Positions 35,788 through 44,602 of a DNA stretch of 64,000 nucleotides are shown here, in pieces (the stretch's first letter is position 1; each line of letters starts with the position of its first letter). The translations under genes were made by a program, and so were the position numbers. The DNA comes from SCUS01 sp966211675 (GTDB lineage: Bacteria; Myxococcota_A; Polyangia; Polyangiales; Ga0077539). The notes under the pieces were generated by a model. That model ran no database searches. It was not told the DNA's origin and saw nothing but the letters and a program-made list of their open reading frames with translations. The DNA lies in NCBI GenBank assembly GCA_966211675.1, contig CBIHPK010000017.1, forward strand, positions 1-64,000, written 5' to 3'.

Positions 35788-37559
35788 CGCTCCGAGAGCG
35801 ACTCCGTGGCCTTCGCGTCGGGTTCGAGGCCGCGTTCGCGGTCGTCACGCTCGGCCTCGCGACCCCCCTCTACGCCGCCGCGCACGCGCCGCTCCAGGAC
35901 CTCCCGCAGCACATCGCCGCGGTGTCGGTGCTCCGCCGCCTGCTCTTCGGCTCGTCGCTCGACGCGGTCTTCGAGGTCACGCTCTCGCGCACGCAATACC
36001 TGCTCGTGTATGCGCTCGGCGTCCCGCTCTCCGCGCTCTTCGGCGCCGAGGGCGCGGTCCGGCTGCTGGCCGCGCTCTCGCTCGTGGCCATCCCCTACGC
36101 GCTCCGCTTCGCGCTCCGCCGGACGGGCGGCGACGAGCGCCTCGCCGCCCTCTCCTGGCCGCTGCTCTGGAACCCGCAGTTCTTCCTCGGCTTCCTCAAC
36201 CTGCTCCTCGGCGTGCCGCTCGCGCTGGTCGCGATCGGGCTCTTCGCCGACCCGGCCCGTCGCTCCGAGCCGCGCCGTCAGGTGACCCTCGGGGCGCTCG
36301 CGCTCGCCACCTTCTACGCGCACCTCATCCCCTTCGGCGTGCTCGGCCTCGGCGTGCTCACCACGCTCTCGCCGCCCTCCGGGCGCCTCCGCGCGCTCGG
36401 CGCCGAGCTGCTCGCGTGGCTCCGGCAGGTGGCGTTCCTGGCTCCGGCGCTGCTCGCCGCGCTGCTCTGGATCGTCCGCTCGCCGGCCAACGACGCGACG
36501 GTCCTGGCGGGCGGCGTCGGGACCGCCCCGCACGCCGAGTGGCCCTCGGTGCCGAGCCTCGCGCGGGAGCTGAGCAACACGCTCCTGGACGTGCCCGGCG
36601 ATCGCGACGAGCGGCTGCTGCTCGCGTGGGGCCTCGGCGTCCTGGCCGCGGTCGCGCTCGCGGCGAAGGAGCGCTCCCCCATCGAGGCCCGCGCCTCCCG
36701 CACTCGCTGGGCGCCGCTGCTCGGGGCGGTGGGCTTCGCGGCCGCCTACCTGCTGCGGCATCGGACCTTCCTCGCGCTGTGGGGCCCCGACGTCCCGGCC
36801 GAGGCGACGTGGTCCGAGATCGGCTTCCGCGCGGCGATGCTCGCGGCGGTGGGCGCCTTCGTGGGATCGGCCTTCGATCGCTCCTCGGAGCCGGGCCTTC
36901 CCGCGGGCGATCGCCCGTCGCTCGCCTGGGTCCCCTCGATCTGCGCCGCCCTCTACGTCGTGACGCCGTCGAGCTACGGCTTCATCTGGCCGATCCACAC
37001 CCGCTTCCCCCTCGTGGCCGCGCTGCTGCTGCCGCTCTGGATGCCTCGCCGTTCGCTCGGGCGCGGGGGCTGGCTGCTCATGGCCGCCCTCGGCGCCGCG
37101 TCGCTGGGCTTCGTCGTCGACCTCCGCGCCCGGGTGGTCCAGTGGCAGGCGAGCGAGCTCGGGGACCTCGACGAGGCGCTCTCGCACGCGCGGCCGGGCC
37201 GCAGGCTGGTGGCGATCCTCGCGCCGCAGTCGAGCGCGTGGGTGCCCAACGTGCCGATGCTCCACGTCGCGGCCTACTACCAGGCGCGGGGCGGCGCGGT
37301 CGCGACCTTCTCCTTCGCGGACTTCCCCCAGTCGCCCTTCCGCTACCGCGAGGGCCCGGCCCGTCCGCCTCGCCTTCCGCCTCGCTGGGAGTGGACCGCC
37401 TCGCTCGAGGTGGCGGACCCCGCCTGGAGTTATTACGACTACGTTCTCGTGCGCCGTGGTGTCTCCGACTCTCCGGCGGCCGAGCCGACCCGTTACCGTC
37501 TTGCGTTCTCGGGCCGCGACTGGCTGCTCTATGAGCGCACGCGAGAGGTGATTCCCTGA
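35784..37559 (+). CDS. Polytopic membrane protein, possible GT-C-type glycosyltransferase
   Basis: A 591-residue protein with about ten to twelve membrane helices (for example FAVVTLGLATPLYAAA, LGFLNLLLGVPLALVAIGLF, LGFVVDLRARV region) and a soluble C-terminal domain of about 120 residues containing VAILAPQSSAWVPNVPMLH and an aromatic/charged end. The early acidic/His loop HAPLQDLPQHIAAV lies after the first helix, as in lipid-linked-sugar GT-C enzymes, where a loop Asp is catalytic. That analogy is weak. Starts with GTG in a GTGA overlap, ends in TGATG overlap; both imply tight co-translation with its neighbours. Confidence 0.7.
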   Translation: MTLRERLRGLRVGFEAAFAVVTLGLATPLYAAAHAPLQDLPQHIAAVSVLRRLLFGSSLDAVFEVTLSRTQYLLVYALGVPLSALFGAEGAVRLLAALSLVAIPYALRFALRRTGGDERLAALSWPLLWNPQFFLGFLNLLLGVPLALVAIGLFADPARRSEPRRQVTLGALALATFYAHLIPFGVLGLGVLTTLSPPSGRLRALGAELLAWLRQVAFLAPALLAALLWIVRSPANDATVLAGGVGTAPHAEWPSVPSLARELSNTLLDVPGDRDERLLLAWGLGVLAAVALAAKERSPIEARASRTRWAPLLGAVGFAAAYLLRHRTFLALWGPDVPAEATWSEIGFRAAMLAAVGAFVGSAFDRSSEPGLPAGDRPSLAWVPSICAALYVVTPSSYGFIWPIHTRFPLVAALLLPLWMPRRSLGRGGWLLMAALGAASLGFVVDLRARVVQWQASELGDLDEALSHARPGRRLVAILAPQSSAWVPNVPMLHVAAYYQARGGAVATFSFADFPQSPFRYREGPARPPRLPPRWEWTASLEVADPAWSYYDYVLVRRGVSDSPAAEPTRYRLAFSGRDWLLYERTREVIP

Positions 37560-38458
37560 TGGAGATCGTCATCGAGCGAGGACGCATTGTCGGCTTCGAC
37601 GAGCTTGCGCCCCGCAGCATCGCCCTGGACGGCTACGTCCTCGGTCCGCGCATCGACGCCGAGTGCGAGCGCTACAGCTTCGACCACCACGGCGACTGCG
37701 TACGCCACGCGACCCGCAGCACCGCCGAGCAGGTGCACGACGCCCTCGCGCTCGGCCTCAAGCCCCGCGACCTCACGGTCTACCTCAACGACGTGGACCT
37801 CGACACGGCGCTCGCGGTCTGGCTGCTCCGGCACATCGACCGCGCACAGGAGCCGCTCATCAACCGCCTCGTGCTCTGCGCGGGCCTGCTCGACGCGCAC
37901 GCCGGCGCCTACCCCCTCGCGGGCGACATGCCCACCATCGTCGAGTGGCTCTCCGAGCCTGAGCTGCAGGCGCGCGCCGACGGGAGCTACTACACCCTCG
38001 ACAACACCGGGCTGCGCGCGCTCCTCGACGAGGTCGGTCGGCGCATCTCGGTCTACGCGGACGGCGCATCGCACGCGTACACCGCCCACTTCGTCGTCGA
38101 TCACCGGTACCGCGTGCTGCGCGAAGGCACCGGCTGGGAGCTCGTCGAGAGCCTCGGCTACCGCGCGCACACGAAGCTCTTCGCCGACGGTCACCAGCGC
38201 GTGCTCATCCACTCGGCGCTGCGCGACGGGTCGCACGCGTACACGGTGGCGAAGCGCTCGGAGTTCGTGAAGTTCTTCCCCGTGCGCACCATCCTCGCGG
38301 CGCTCAACGAGCGCGAGCGCGGCTGGGGCGGCGGCAGCACCGTCGGCGGAGCACCCCGCAACGCCGACGGCTCGCGCAGCCGCCTCAGCCCGGACGAGGT
38401 GTTCGAGATCGTGGAGTCGGTCGTGTGCGCCTCGACCGTTGCGTGCCGGATCGATTGA
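37559..38458 (+). CDS. DHH-phosphoesterase-like protein of unknown function
   Basis: A 299-residue protein. A DHH-like motif FDHHGDC occupies 41-47, a second acidic pair is at D80/D82 (LNDVDLDTALAVWLL), and a glycine-rich segment GWGGGSTVGGAPRN (255-268) resembles the substrate loop of DHHA1 domains. These sit in DHH order, suggesting a metal-dependent phosphoesterase or pyrophosphatase, but the spacing differs from RecJ or NrnA and I do not recognise a subfamily. Its start shares one base with the previous stop. Thioredoxin follows after 79 bp with its own promoter-like site. Confidence 0.6.
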   Translation: MEIVIERGRIVGFDELAPRSIALDGYVLGPRIDAECERYSFDHHGDCVRHATRSTAEQVHDALALGLKPRDLTVYLNDVDLDTALAVWLLRHIDRAQEPLINRLVLCAGLLDAHAGAYPLAGDMPTIVEWLSEPELQARADGSYYTLDNTGLRALLDEVGRRISVYADGASHAYTAHFVVDHRYRVLREGTGWELVESLGYRAHTKLFADGHQRVLIHSALRDGSHAYTVAKRSEFVKFFPVRTILAALNERERGWGGGSTVGGAPRNADGSRSRLSPDEVFEIVESVVCASTVACRID

Positions 38459-38483
38459 CAGCGGGTTTTCCGCGCACCATCGT
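38455..38483 (+). promoter_or_regulatory. Possible thioredoxin promoter
   Basis: TTGACA (38455-38460) overlaps the previous stop codon; a 17-nt spacer leads to CATCGT (38478-38483), a weak -10. Transcription would begin about 45 nt before the ATG at 38538. Confidence 0.35.
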
Positions 38484-38537
38484 TGGCCGACCGTAACCCC
38501 GACGACGCGCCGAGCGCGCCCGAGAAGGAACACATCC

Positions 38538-38870
38538 ATGGCATCAGAGCTTGTGAAGACCGTCACCGATCAGACCTTCGACGCGGAGGTGCTGAAGTCC
38601 GATGTGCCCGTGCTGCTCGACTTCACCGCCACGTGGTGTGGCCCCTGCAAGGCCCTCGCGCCCATCGTCGACAAGATCGCCAACGGCTACTCCGGGCGCC
38701 TCAAGGTCGCCAAGCTGGACATCGACGACTCGCCGCAGACCCCGGCGAGCCTGAACATCCGCGGCGTGCCGACGGTGATCCTGTTCAAGGGCGGTCGCGA
38801 GGTGGGCCGCTCGGTCGGGCTCGCGCCGGAGTCCAAGCTCGTCGCGATGTTCGAAGCCCACCTGGGCTGA
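38538..38870 (+). CDS. trxA: Thioredoxin
   Basis: A 110-residue thioredoxin. The active site WCGPC is at 33-37, preceded by the DFTATW strand, with the cis-proline segment GVPTVILF near 76-83 and buried acidic/lysine positions in place. It reduces protein disulphides in the cytoplasm using NADPH through thioredoxin reductase, which is not in this window. AAGGA lies about 9 nt before the ATG. It converges on the pseudokinase gene with 36 C/T-rich bases and no hairpin between. Confidence 0.97.
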   Translation: MASELVKTVTDQTFDAEVLKSDVPVLLDFTATWCGPCKALAPIVDKIANGYSGRLKVAKLDIDDSPQTPASLNIRGVPTVILFKGGREVGRSVGLAPESKLVAMFEAHLG

Positions 38871-38906
38871 TCCCCCGCCGCTCCCCCTCGGCCTTCCTCT
38901 CCCTCC

Positions 38907-40613
38907 TCAGTCGTCGTCGATCAGATCGATCTCGTCCAGCGTCTCCGGGCGCGGGACCCGTCGCTCTGCGTCCAGCATCTTCGCCGCGCGAAGGAGCCTC
39001 GGGTCGATCATGTCGTCCTCGCGCAGCGAGCGGGACGGCGAGCTCGGGGCCGCCGCCGGACGCTGCGGAGCGGGGCGATGCACCGTCTCCGCCTCCGGGG
39101 GCGGGGCGGCCGGGGCCTGGAGCGGAGGGAGCGCTCGCGCCTTCACCGGGGCCGCGGGCGAAGAGCGTAGCGGGCTAAGACCGCCCGGCGGACCGGACTT
39201 CACCGCGAGCTCGGGCGGCGGCCCGGAGGCGGTGATGGGAGCCGGAGCGCGCGGGTTCGGCATCAGCGGCAGTGACGCGGTGGCGCTGCCGAGCCGCCCG
39301 TGCGCGAGGTCGCGCGCAGACTCGGTGAGGGGCGCGACCGTGGGAAGCCGCGACGAGGACGACGAGCTCGGAGCAGGCGTCGGCCTCGGAGCGGGCGGCG
39401 CCTCCATGGGCGTGCGGAGCGAGACCTGCTCGGGCAGCGGCAGCGGCGGATCGGCGGGGCGCTGCGAGAGGCCCACCATCGCCGAGAGCGCATCGAGGAG
39501 CATGCGGCTGCCGGCGGGGCGCCGCCCGGGCTCGCGATCGAGGAGCGTCACGATCGCCCGGCGAAGCTCCGGGGTGAAGCTCGACAGGTCGGGACCCCGG
39601 TCGGGCGTGGCGCCGCCGATCACCTCGGTGGTCATCGCACCGAGCGCGTACAGGTCGGCGCTCGCGGTCGGCCGTCGGCCCGCGAGCACCTCCGGCGCGA
39701 GGTAGGGCATGGCCTCGGACTGCGCCGCTCGCACCCTCTCGACCAGACGGTCGGGGGGAATGCAGACGCCGAGGATGCCGTCGGTGAGCAGCAGCCCTCG
39801 CGCCGTGATCATCACGTTCTCCGGGCGGAGCAGCCCGTGGGGCGAGGCGGTGTGCATCGCCTGCAGCGCGAGCACGAGCGAGTGGACGACGCGCAGCGAC
39901 TCCTCGGCGGTCAGCGCCGAGCCGATCGAGCGCCGGGCCGCCAGCACCGACCGGAGCGACACGCCATCGACGAGCGGGCTCACCACCGCCACGCATCCGG
40001 GCGCCAGCACGACGTCGGAGGGCAGCACGCAGCCCGCCAGAGAGCGACGGGTGAACATCTCGCACTTGCCGTGGAAGTCGCGCCGCTCCCCCTCGTTGAG
40101 CAGCAGCAGCGGGCCCATCACCTTCACCGCGACGTCGGGGCCGCCGGTGGTGTCGAGGGCTCGCCAGGTGGTTCCGAAGAGGCCCTCGCCCAGCCGGGCG
40201 GTGAGCTGGAAGCGCTCTCGCAGCCACTCCCCGGCGGAGAGCCGGAGCTGGGGGTTGGTGAGCGCGCTCAGGGTGTCGATGTCGTCGTCCTCCGCCGTGG
40301 ACCTCGGCGGCGGGCGAGCGGGCGAGGGCACCGGCTTCGGAGCGACGGGCGCCGTGCGAGCAGGCGTCGCGGGTGGCCGGGTGGCGGGAGGCGGTTGCAG
40401 GCCGGAGCCGGGCACCCGGGCGTTGGGCGGGGGACCCACGTTGAGCCGCGACGGCGCGACCCTCGCGGACGACGAAGGGGCCGACGCGGGCGGGCCGGGA
40501 CGGGCCGAAGGGGGCGGGAGCGGTCGCGCGTTGGCGAGCGAGGCCTTGCACACCGGGCAGCGAGACGCCGACGGATCGAGGCGAGCGTTGCAGTACGGAC
40601 AATGGGTCAGCAC
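38907..40613 (-). CDS. Probable Ser/Thr pseudokinase with N-terminal zinc ribbon
   Basis: A 568-residue protein. A zinc ribbon uses C5, C8, C19 and C22, then a Pro-rich linker leads to a kinase fold at about 130-385: glycine loop GEGLFGTTW (142-150), ATP lysine K164 in VAVKVM, and APE-like LAPEVL (305-310). The catalytic loop reads HGLLRPEN (259-266), so the HRD aspartate is missing, and DFG is replaced by DGI (278-280). Phosphotransfer is therefore doubtful and a scaffold or ligand-binding role is more likely. The C-terminal 180 residues are Pro/Ser/Ala-rich and end in an acidic DEIDLIDDD tail. Starts with GTG; TGGTACGCT (40632-40640) lies 18 nt upstream. Confidence 0.82.
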   Translation of the reverse strand: MLTHCPYCNARLDPSASRCPVCKASLANARPLPPPSARPGPPASAPSSSARVAPSRLNVGPPPNARVPGSGLQPPPATRPPATPARTAPVAPKPVPSPARPPPRSTAEDDDIDTLSALTNPQLRLSAGEWLRERFQLTARLGEGLFGTTWRALDTTGGPDVAVKVMGPLLLLNEGERRDFHGKCEMFTRRSLAGCVLPSDVVLAPGCVAVVSPLVDGVSLRSVLAARRSIGSALTAEESLRVVHSLVLALQAMHTASPHGLLRPENVMITARGLLLTDGILGVCIPPDRLVERVRAAQSEAMPYLAPEVLAGRRPTASADLYALGAMTTEVIGGATPDRGPDLSSFTPELRRAIVTLLDREPGRRPAGSRMLLDALSAMVGLSQRPADPPLPLPEQVSLRTPMEAPPAPRPTPAPSSSSSSRLPTVAPLTESARDLAHGRLGSATASLPLMPNPRAPAPITASGPPPELAVKSGPPGGLSPLRSSPAAPVKARALPPLQAPAAPPPEAETVHRPAPQRPAAAPSSPSRSLREDDMIDPRLLRAAKMLDAERRVPRPETLDEIDLIDDD

Positions 40614-40647
40614 AGCGCCTTGCGTGCGGTCAGCGTACCACGTCGGA

Positions 40648-41094
40648 TCACCGCCCCGTCGAGCCGAAGCCCCCGGCGCCGCGGTCGGTGGCGTCGAGGC
40701 TGGGCACCTCCTCGACGGTCACCCGGCACACCGGCGCGATGACCAGCTGGGCGATGCGCTCGCCGCGGGCGATCTCGATCGGGTCGGGCCCGAGGTTGAT
40801 CAGCAGCACTCGCACCTCGCCGCGGAAATCCGAGTCGATGGTGCCCGGCGCGTTGAGCACCGCGAGGCCCTCCCGGAGCGCCCGGCCGGACCGCGCCCGG
40901 ACCTGTCCCTCGTAGCCCTCGGGCACCGCGATCATGAGCCCGGTGGGCACCGACAGCCGCTCGCCCGGGAGCAGGGTGAGCGGAGGCGCTTCGGGGATCG
41001 CGGCGCAGAGGTCGAGCCCCGCGGAATACTTCGTCTGGTAAGACGGAAGCGGGAGCCCCTCGGCGTGGGCGAGTCGCTGGAGGCCTAGTCGCAT
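40648..41094 (-). CDS. dut: Deoxyuridine 5'-triphosphate nucleotidohydrolase (dUTPase)
   Basis: A 148-residue trimeric dUTPase hydrolysing dUTP to dUMP and pyrophosphate, keeping uracil out of DNA. All five family motifs are present in order: SAGLDLCA, ARSGRA, NAPGTIDSDFRGEV, GERIAQLVI and the flexible C-terminal RGAGGFGSTGR. The ATG shares one base with the stop of rnc, so translation is probably coupled. The rnc-dut pairing is unusual compared with rnc-era. Confidence 0.96.
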   Translation of the reverse strand: MRLGLQRLAHAEGLPLPSYQTKYSAGLDLCAAIPEAPPLTLLPGERLSVPTGLMIAVPEGYEGQVRARSGRALREGLAVLNAPGTIDSDFRGEVRVLLINLGPDPIEIARGERIAQLVIAPVCRVTVEEVPSLDATDRGAGGFGSTGR

Positions 41095-41855
41095 CAGCCC
41101 GATGGATCGACGCCGCCGGCGTCGCGGGTCAAGTTCACGTCCGCGCCGCCAGTGAGGAGGCGCAGCGCCTCGCCCGCCGCGGCCTGCTCCGCGCGCTTCT
41201 TGCTCGTGCCGACCCCTCGCGTGCGCAGGTGCGGGTCGGCGATCATCTCGACCTCCCAGGTGCGGTGGTGGTCCGGGCCCTCGGCGCGCACGACCTCGTA
41301 GCGGGGCGTGAGCGTGTGCTGGGCCTGGAGGAGCTCCTGCAGTCGGGTCTTGTCGTCGAGGTCCGGCGTCGCTCGGGTGAGGGCCTCGTCGATCTCCGGG
41401 GTGAGCAGCCGGTCGACCACGGCGCGAGCGGCGTCGAGGCCGCCGTCCAGGTACACGGCGGCCAGCGTCGCCTCGAGGGCGTCGGCCAGCAGCGACGGCT
41501 TGGTGCGCCCTCCGGTGCGGGCCTCGCCGCGACCCAGCCGCAGGGTCTCGCCGATGCCCAGGGAGGTGCTCAGCCGGGCGAGCGCCGTCTCGTTGACCAC
41601 CGCCGCGCGCAGCCGGGTCAGCTCGCCCTCCCTCGCCTGCGGGAGCCGTCGCCAGAGCAGCTCGCTCACGCACAGCGAGAGCACCGCGTCGCCCAGGAAC
41701 TCCATCCGCTCGTTGTCCGTGGCCTTGTGCCCCCGGCGCGCCGCGCGTCCCTCGTGCGCCGCCGATCGGTGCGTCATGGCGGTCTCGAGCAGCGTCGGGT
41801 CTCGCAGGGTGATGCCGAGGGACGCCTGGAGGGCGATGAGGAGTTCCTTGTCCAC
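41094..41855 (-). CDS. rnc: Ribonuclease III
   Basis: A 253-residue RNase III cutting double-stranded RNA, including rRNA precursors. The signature NERMEFLGDAVL is near 48-59, the second acidic site is in the LADALEATLAAVYLDGG block, and the dsRNA-binding domain is C-terminal (TRLQELLQAQHTLTPRYEV, ending GTSKKRAEQAAAGEAL). Start is GTG. A TGGTAGACG element (41865-41873) ends 9 nt before it with no Shine-Dalgarno site, a leaderless pattern. Confidence 0.96.
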   Translation of the reverse strand: MDKELLIALQASLGITLRDPTLLETAMTHRSAAHEGRAARRGHKATDNERMEFLGDAVLSLCVSELLWRRLPQAREGELTRLRAAVVNETALARLSTSLGIGETLRLGRGEARTGGRTKPSLLADALEATLAAVYLDGGLDAARAVVDRLLTPEIDEALTRATPDLDDKTRLQELLQAQHTLTPRYEVVRAEGPDHHRTWEVEMIADPHLRTRGVGTSKKRAEQAAAGEALRLLTGGADVNLTRDAGGVDPSG

Positions 41856-41948
41856 GAGTCACCGCGTCTACCACCGCCAGGGCCGCGGGTTCCAGTGCGC
41901 CCGGGGGTCGTTCGCGCACGCCGACGGGGGTGCTACTCCCTCCAGAGG

Positions 41949-43025
41949 ATGTATCCCCTGCTGCAGATCGCCGTCGTCCTGGGCCTCCTCGCCGTCGTGG
42001 GCTCCGTGCTCTGGGTGACGATCTGGTCGAGAATCCTGCGCCGGGGCTTCCCCTTCGACGAGGTCGAGACCGTCACGCTCTCCGACGGCGCGCGGATAGT
42101 CCTCGGTCACCTCAGGCCCCGCGGGGAGGCCTCCTCGCTGCCGCCGGTGATCCTCTGCCACGGCCTCGCGATGAACCGGCACGCCTTCGCGCTCGACCCC
42201 GAGCGCTCGCTCGCCTCGTGCCTCGCCACGGAGGGCCGCGACGTCTGGGTGCTCGAGCTCCGCGGGGCGCACCCGGAGACCCGCAACGCCGCCACCCGCT
42301 TCAGCACCTTCGACAGCTACGTCGGGGTCGACATCCCCGAGGCCATCGACTTCGTCTGCACCGCCACCGGCGCCCGAGAGGTCGACTGGATCGGGTTCAG
42401 CATGGGAGGGATGCTCGCGTACGCCTTCCTCGGCGCCGGTCGCGGCGGGCAAGTGCGTCGCCTCGTGACCATCGGGTCACCGGTGCGCTTCGCCAACCAC
42501 CCCAACAGCCGCTTCCTCGTGCCGCCGCGGCCCGTCGTCGCGCTCGCCGGACGCCTTCGCTACACGCCCTTTCGCCTGCTCGCTCTGGTAGCCGCGCCGC
42601 TGATGCTGCGTCGGGTGCCCTACCGCATCACCAGCGGGATGCGACCCTGGAACTACAGCACCTCGATGCTCCGCGCCGCGATGGCCAACAGCTTCGGGGA
42701 CGTCCCCACCGGGGTCACGATGCAGTTCATCCGCTGGATCAACCAGGGCCGCTTCGACAGCAACGACGGCCAGCGCGACTACGACGCGGGCCTCGCGGAC
42801 ATCCACGTCCCGATGCTGGTGATGGTCGGCTCGCGCGACCGCCTCGCTCCGGCCAACGTCGCCCGCCACGCCTACGAGGGGAGCGGCTCGACGGAGAAGG
42901 CCTTCATGGAGATCGGCCGCGCGACCGGGGCCGGGCGCGAGTACGACCACCTCGACCTGCTGCTCGGGACGCACGCGCACGAGGAGGTCTTCCCCGCGGT
43001 GATCGCCTGGCTCGCCCGGCGCTGA
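41949..43025 (+). CDS. Alpha/beta hydrolase with N-terminal membrane anchor
   Basis: A 358-residue serine hydrolase. Residues 3-24 form a membrane anchor (LLQIAVVLGLLAVVGSVLWV). The fold starts with PPVILCHGLAMNRHAF (oxyanion HG), the nucleophile elbow is GFSMGG (about 145), an acid lies in VMVGSRDRLAPA and the catalytic His probably in YDHLDLLLGT. The pattern is that of lipase/polyhydroxyalkanoate-type hydrolases; substrate unknown. Probably faces the cytoplasm or periplasm at the inner membrane. AGAGG and a TGCTACTCC box (41931-41939) lie within 18 nt of the ATG. A hairpin covers its stop codon. Confidence 0.85.
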   Translation: MYPLLQIAVVLGLLAVVGSVLWVTIWSRILRRGFPFDEVETVTLSDGARIVLGHLRPRGEASSLPPVILCHGLAMNRHAFALDPERSLASCLATEGRDVWVLELRGAHPETRNAATRFSTFDSYVGVDIPEAIDFVCTATGAREVDWIGFSMGGMLAYAFLGAGRGGQVRRLVTIGSPVRFANHPNSRFLVPPRPVVALAGRLRYTPFRLLALVAAPLMLRRVPYRITSGMRPWNYSTSMLRAAMANSFGDVPTGVTMQFIRWINQGRFDSNDGQRDYDAGLADIHVPMLVMVGSRDRLAPANVARHAYEGSGSTEKAFMEIGRATGAGREYDHLDLLLGTHAHEEVFPAVIAWLARR

Positions 43026-43038
43026 AGGCTCCTCAGCG
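43020..43038. terminator. Hairpin containing the stop codons of two convergent genes
   Basis: CGCTGA (43020-43025) and TCAGCG (43033-43038) pair around a 7-nt loop. The TGA of the hydrolase gene is the end of one arm and the TGA of the opposing CAP gene is the end of the other, so both mRNAs end coding at the base of the same loop. Short stem, no T tract. Confidence 0.4.
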
Positions 43039-44598
43039 GGGCACCGCGAGGACGTAGACCACGAACACCGAGTTGGGCGGCGAGTCGGGGTGATCGCCCT
43101 GAGCGACTCCCACGCCGATGTAGCGCGAGGCGTCGTCGAGCAACGGCTCCAGGCGCTCGGCCCCGTCGATGCGCGGGCCGAAGGCGGCCGCCACGCTGAT
43201 GCGACGGTAGAGCAGGCCCTCGCGCTGCACCCGCGAGCTCGCGTCCCGGAGCGCCTGCTGCTGGGTGCGCGCCGGGTCGTGGAAGAAGCCGGTCGCGGCC
43301 TCGCGCGCCGCGTTGGATAGGGTGGGGCGCTCCTCCAGCGGGGTCAGACCGCGACCGCGGCGAGCGAGGTTGATGGCGCGCAGCAGCGACTGGGCGGCGG
43401 CCGCGGTGTCGATCGCGGTCGCGACGGCCACGAAGTCCTGGGTGACGAGCAGGCCGTTGCCCGAGGGGTCGCGCACCACGCCGATGCCGACGTGCGTGAC
43501 CTCGGGGTTGAGGATGTTCGCGCGGTGCCCCGGGCTCGCCATCAGCCCGTCGAAGATCTCACGCGGACCGTAGCCGCGCGCGACGTTCTCCAGCATCAGC
43601 CCGCTGCGCAGCCCCGCGCGCTGCAGGCGGTCGGCGGTGCTGCCCTGCGTCGGAGAGTTGTGCGCGACGAAGCGGTGCTCGGCCATGTCCTGGCAGTGCG
43701 CCCGCGCCGCTGCCGTCAGCCCGGCGAGGAGGGCGAGCGGCGGGAGGTGCTCCCGGGCGCGCGTCGCGTTGAGCATGCCGAAGAGCGCGGCCTCGACCTC
43801 CGCCGGGTCGCCGACCTGCTCCGGGGCGCCGTCCTCCGCGGTCTGCGGGGCCGGGGTGTCGACGTACACCGGGAAGTTGGCGAGCACCGTGTTGCCCTCC
43901 GGTCCGGTCGCCTCGAGCTCCACCTGCCAGACGCCCCTCGCGTCGAGCGGGACCCGCGCGAGGAACTCCGGTCCCTCTCCGAGCGGCTGGTCCTCCACTC
44001 GCCCGTCCGGGTGCGCCAGCGAGAGCGTCGGCGCCCGCAGGCCCGCCTCGATCGCGCCCTGCAGCACCAGCCGCTCGCCTCGCGCCAGCTGCCGCGGCAC
44101 CGCCTCCAGCCGCAGCCGCCGTCGGGTGAGCGCGATCACCATCCACCGCTCGTCCCCGCGCACGACCTCCGCGACGCCAATGTGCGTGGGGCGATCCTGC
44201 GCCGCGATCTCGCGCAGGCCCGTCGCGGTCTCCTCCCCGAGCGGCCCTTCGCCGCCGCGGTGCACCGTCACGATGCTCGGAATCGGGTCCGACAAGCCCG
44301 CCTGCCACGCGAGCCCCTGCACCAGGCGCGCGCTCGGCGGCCGGTGCTCCGGGTCCGCCGCGACGCGCTGCGCGACCAGCCTCGCGGTCTCCGTGAGCGC
44401 CGGGTCGACGACCAGCGCCGCCCCGCCCTCCCCGAGCGCCGCGCGCGCCACGTCGGCCAGCCGGCTCGTCTCCGGGGGCGCCGTCCACGCCGCCGCCTGG
44501 ACGTACCGCGCCGCGGCCACGGTCCCGCCGGGCGTCGGTCGCGGCGTCGACGAGCACGACATCACGCACGCCAGCACCGCGGCCGCCGGGGCCCTCAC
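43033..44598 (-). CDS. CAP/SCP-domain lipoprotein
   Basis: A 521-residue lipoprotein (GTG start; lipobox VMSC with C15). Residues about 60-270 are an unrecognised N-terminal region with a beta-sandwich part (GVWQVELEATGPEGNTVLANFPVYVDTP). A CAP/SCP domain spans about 270-400 (LFGMLNATRAREHLPPL, the HCQDMAEHRFVAHNSP and ENVARG motifs, SPGHRANILNPEVTHVGIGV). A second CAP-like segment lacking several key residues follows (LLRAINLARRGRGLTPL). CAP proteins bind lipids or cell-wall ligands. It lies 4 bp after wbpD and may belong to the sugar operon. Confidence 0.85.
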   Translation of the reverse strand: MRAPAAAVLACVMSCSSTPRPTPGGTVAAARYVQAAAWTAPPETSRLADVARAALGEGGAALVVDPALTETARLVAQRVAADPEHRPPSARLVQGLAWQAGLSDPIPSIVTVHRGGEGPLGEETATGLREIAAQDRPTHIGVAEVVRGDERWMVIALTRRRLRLEAVPRQLARGERLVLQGAIEAGLRAPTLSLAHPDGRVEDQPLGEGPEFLARVPLDARGVWQVELEATGPEGNTVLANFPVYVDTPAPQTAEDGAPEQVGDPAEVEAALFGMLNATRAREHLPPLALLAGLTAAARAHCQDMAEHRFVAHNSPTQGSTADRLQRAGLRSGLMLENVARGYGPREIFDGLMASPGHRANILNPEVTHVGIGVVRDPSGNGLLVTQDFVAVATAIDTAAAAQSLLRAINLARRGRGLTPLEERPTLSNAAREAATGFFHDPARTQQQALRDASSRVQREGLLYRRISVAAAFGPRIDGAERLEPLLDDASRYIGVGVAQGDHPDSPPNSVFVVYVLAVPR

Positions 44599-44602
44599 CG
44601 CG

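Noticed and set aside
38871..38906. Terminator between thioredoxin and the pseudokinase
   Set aside because: The 36 bases are C/T-rich with no pairing.
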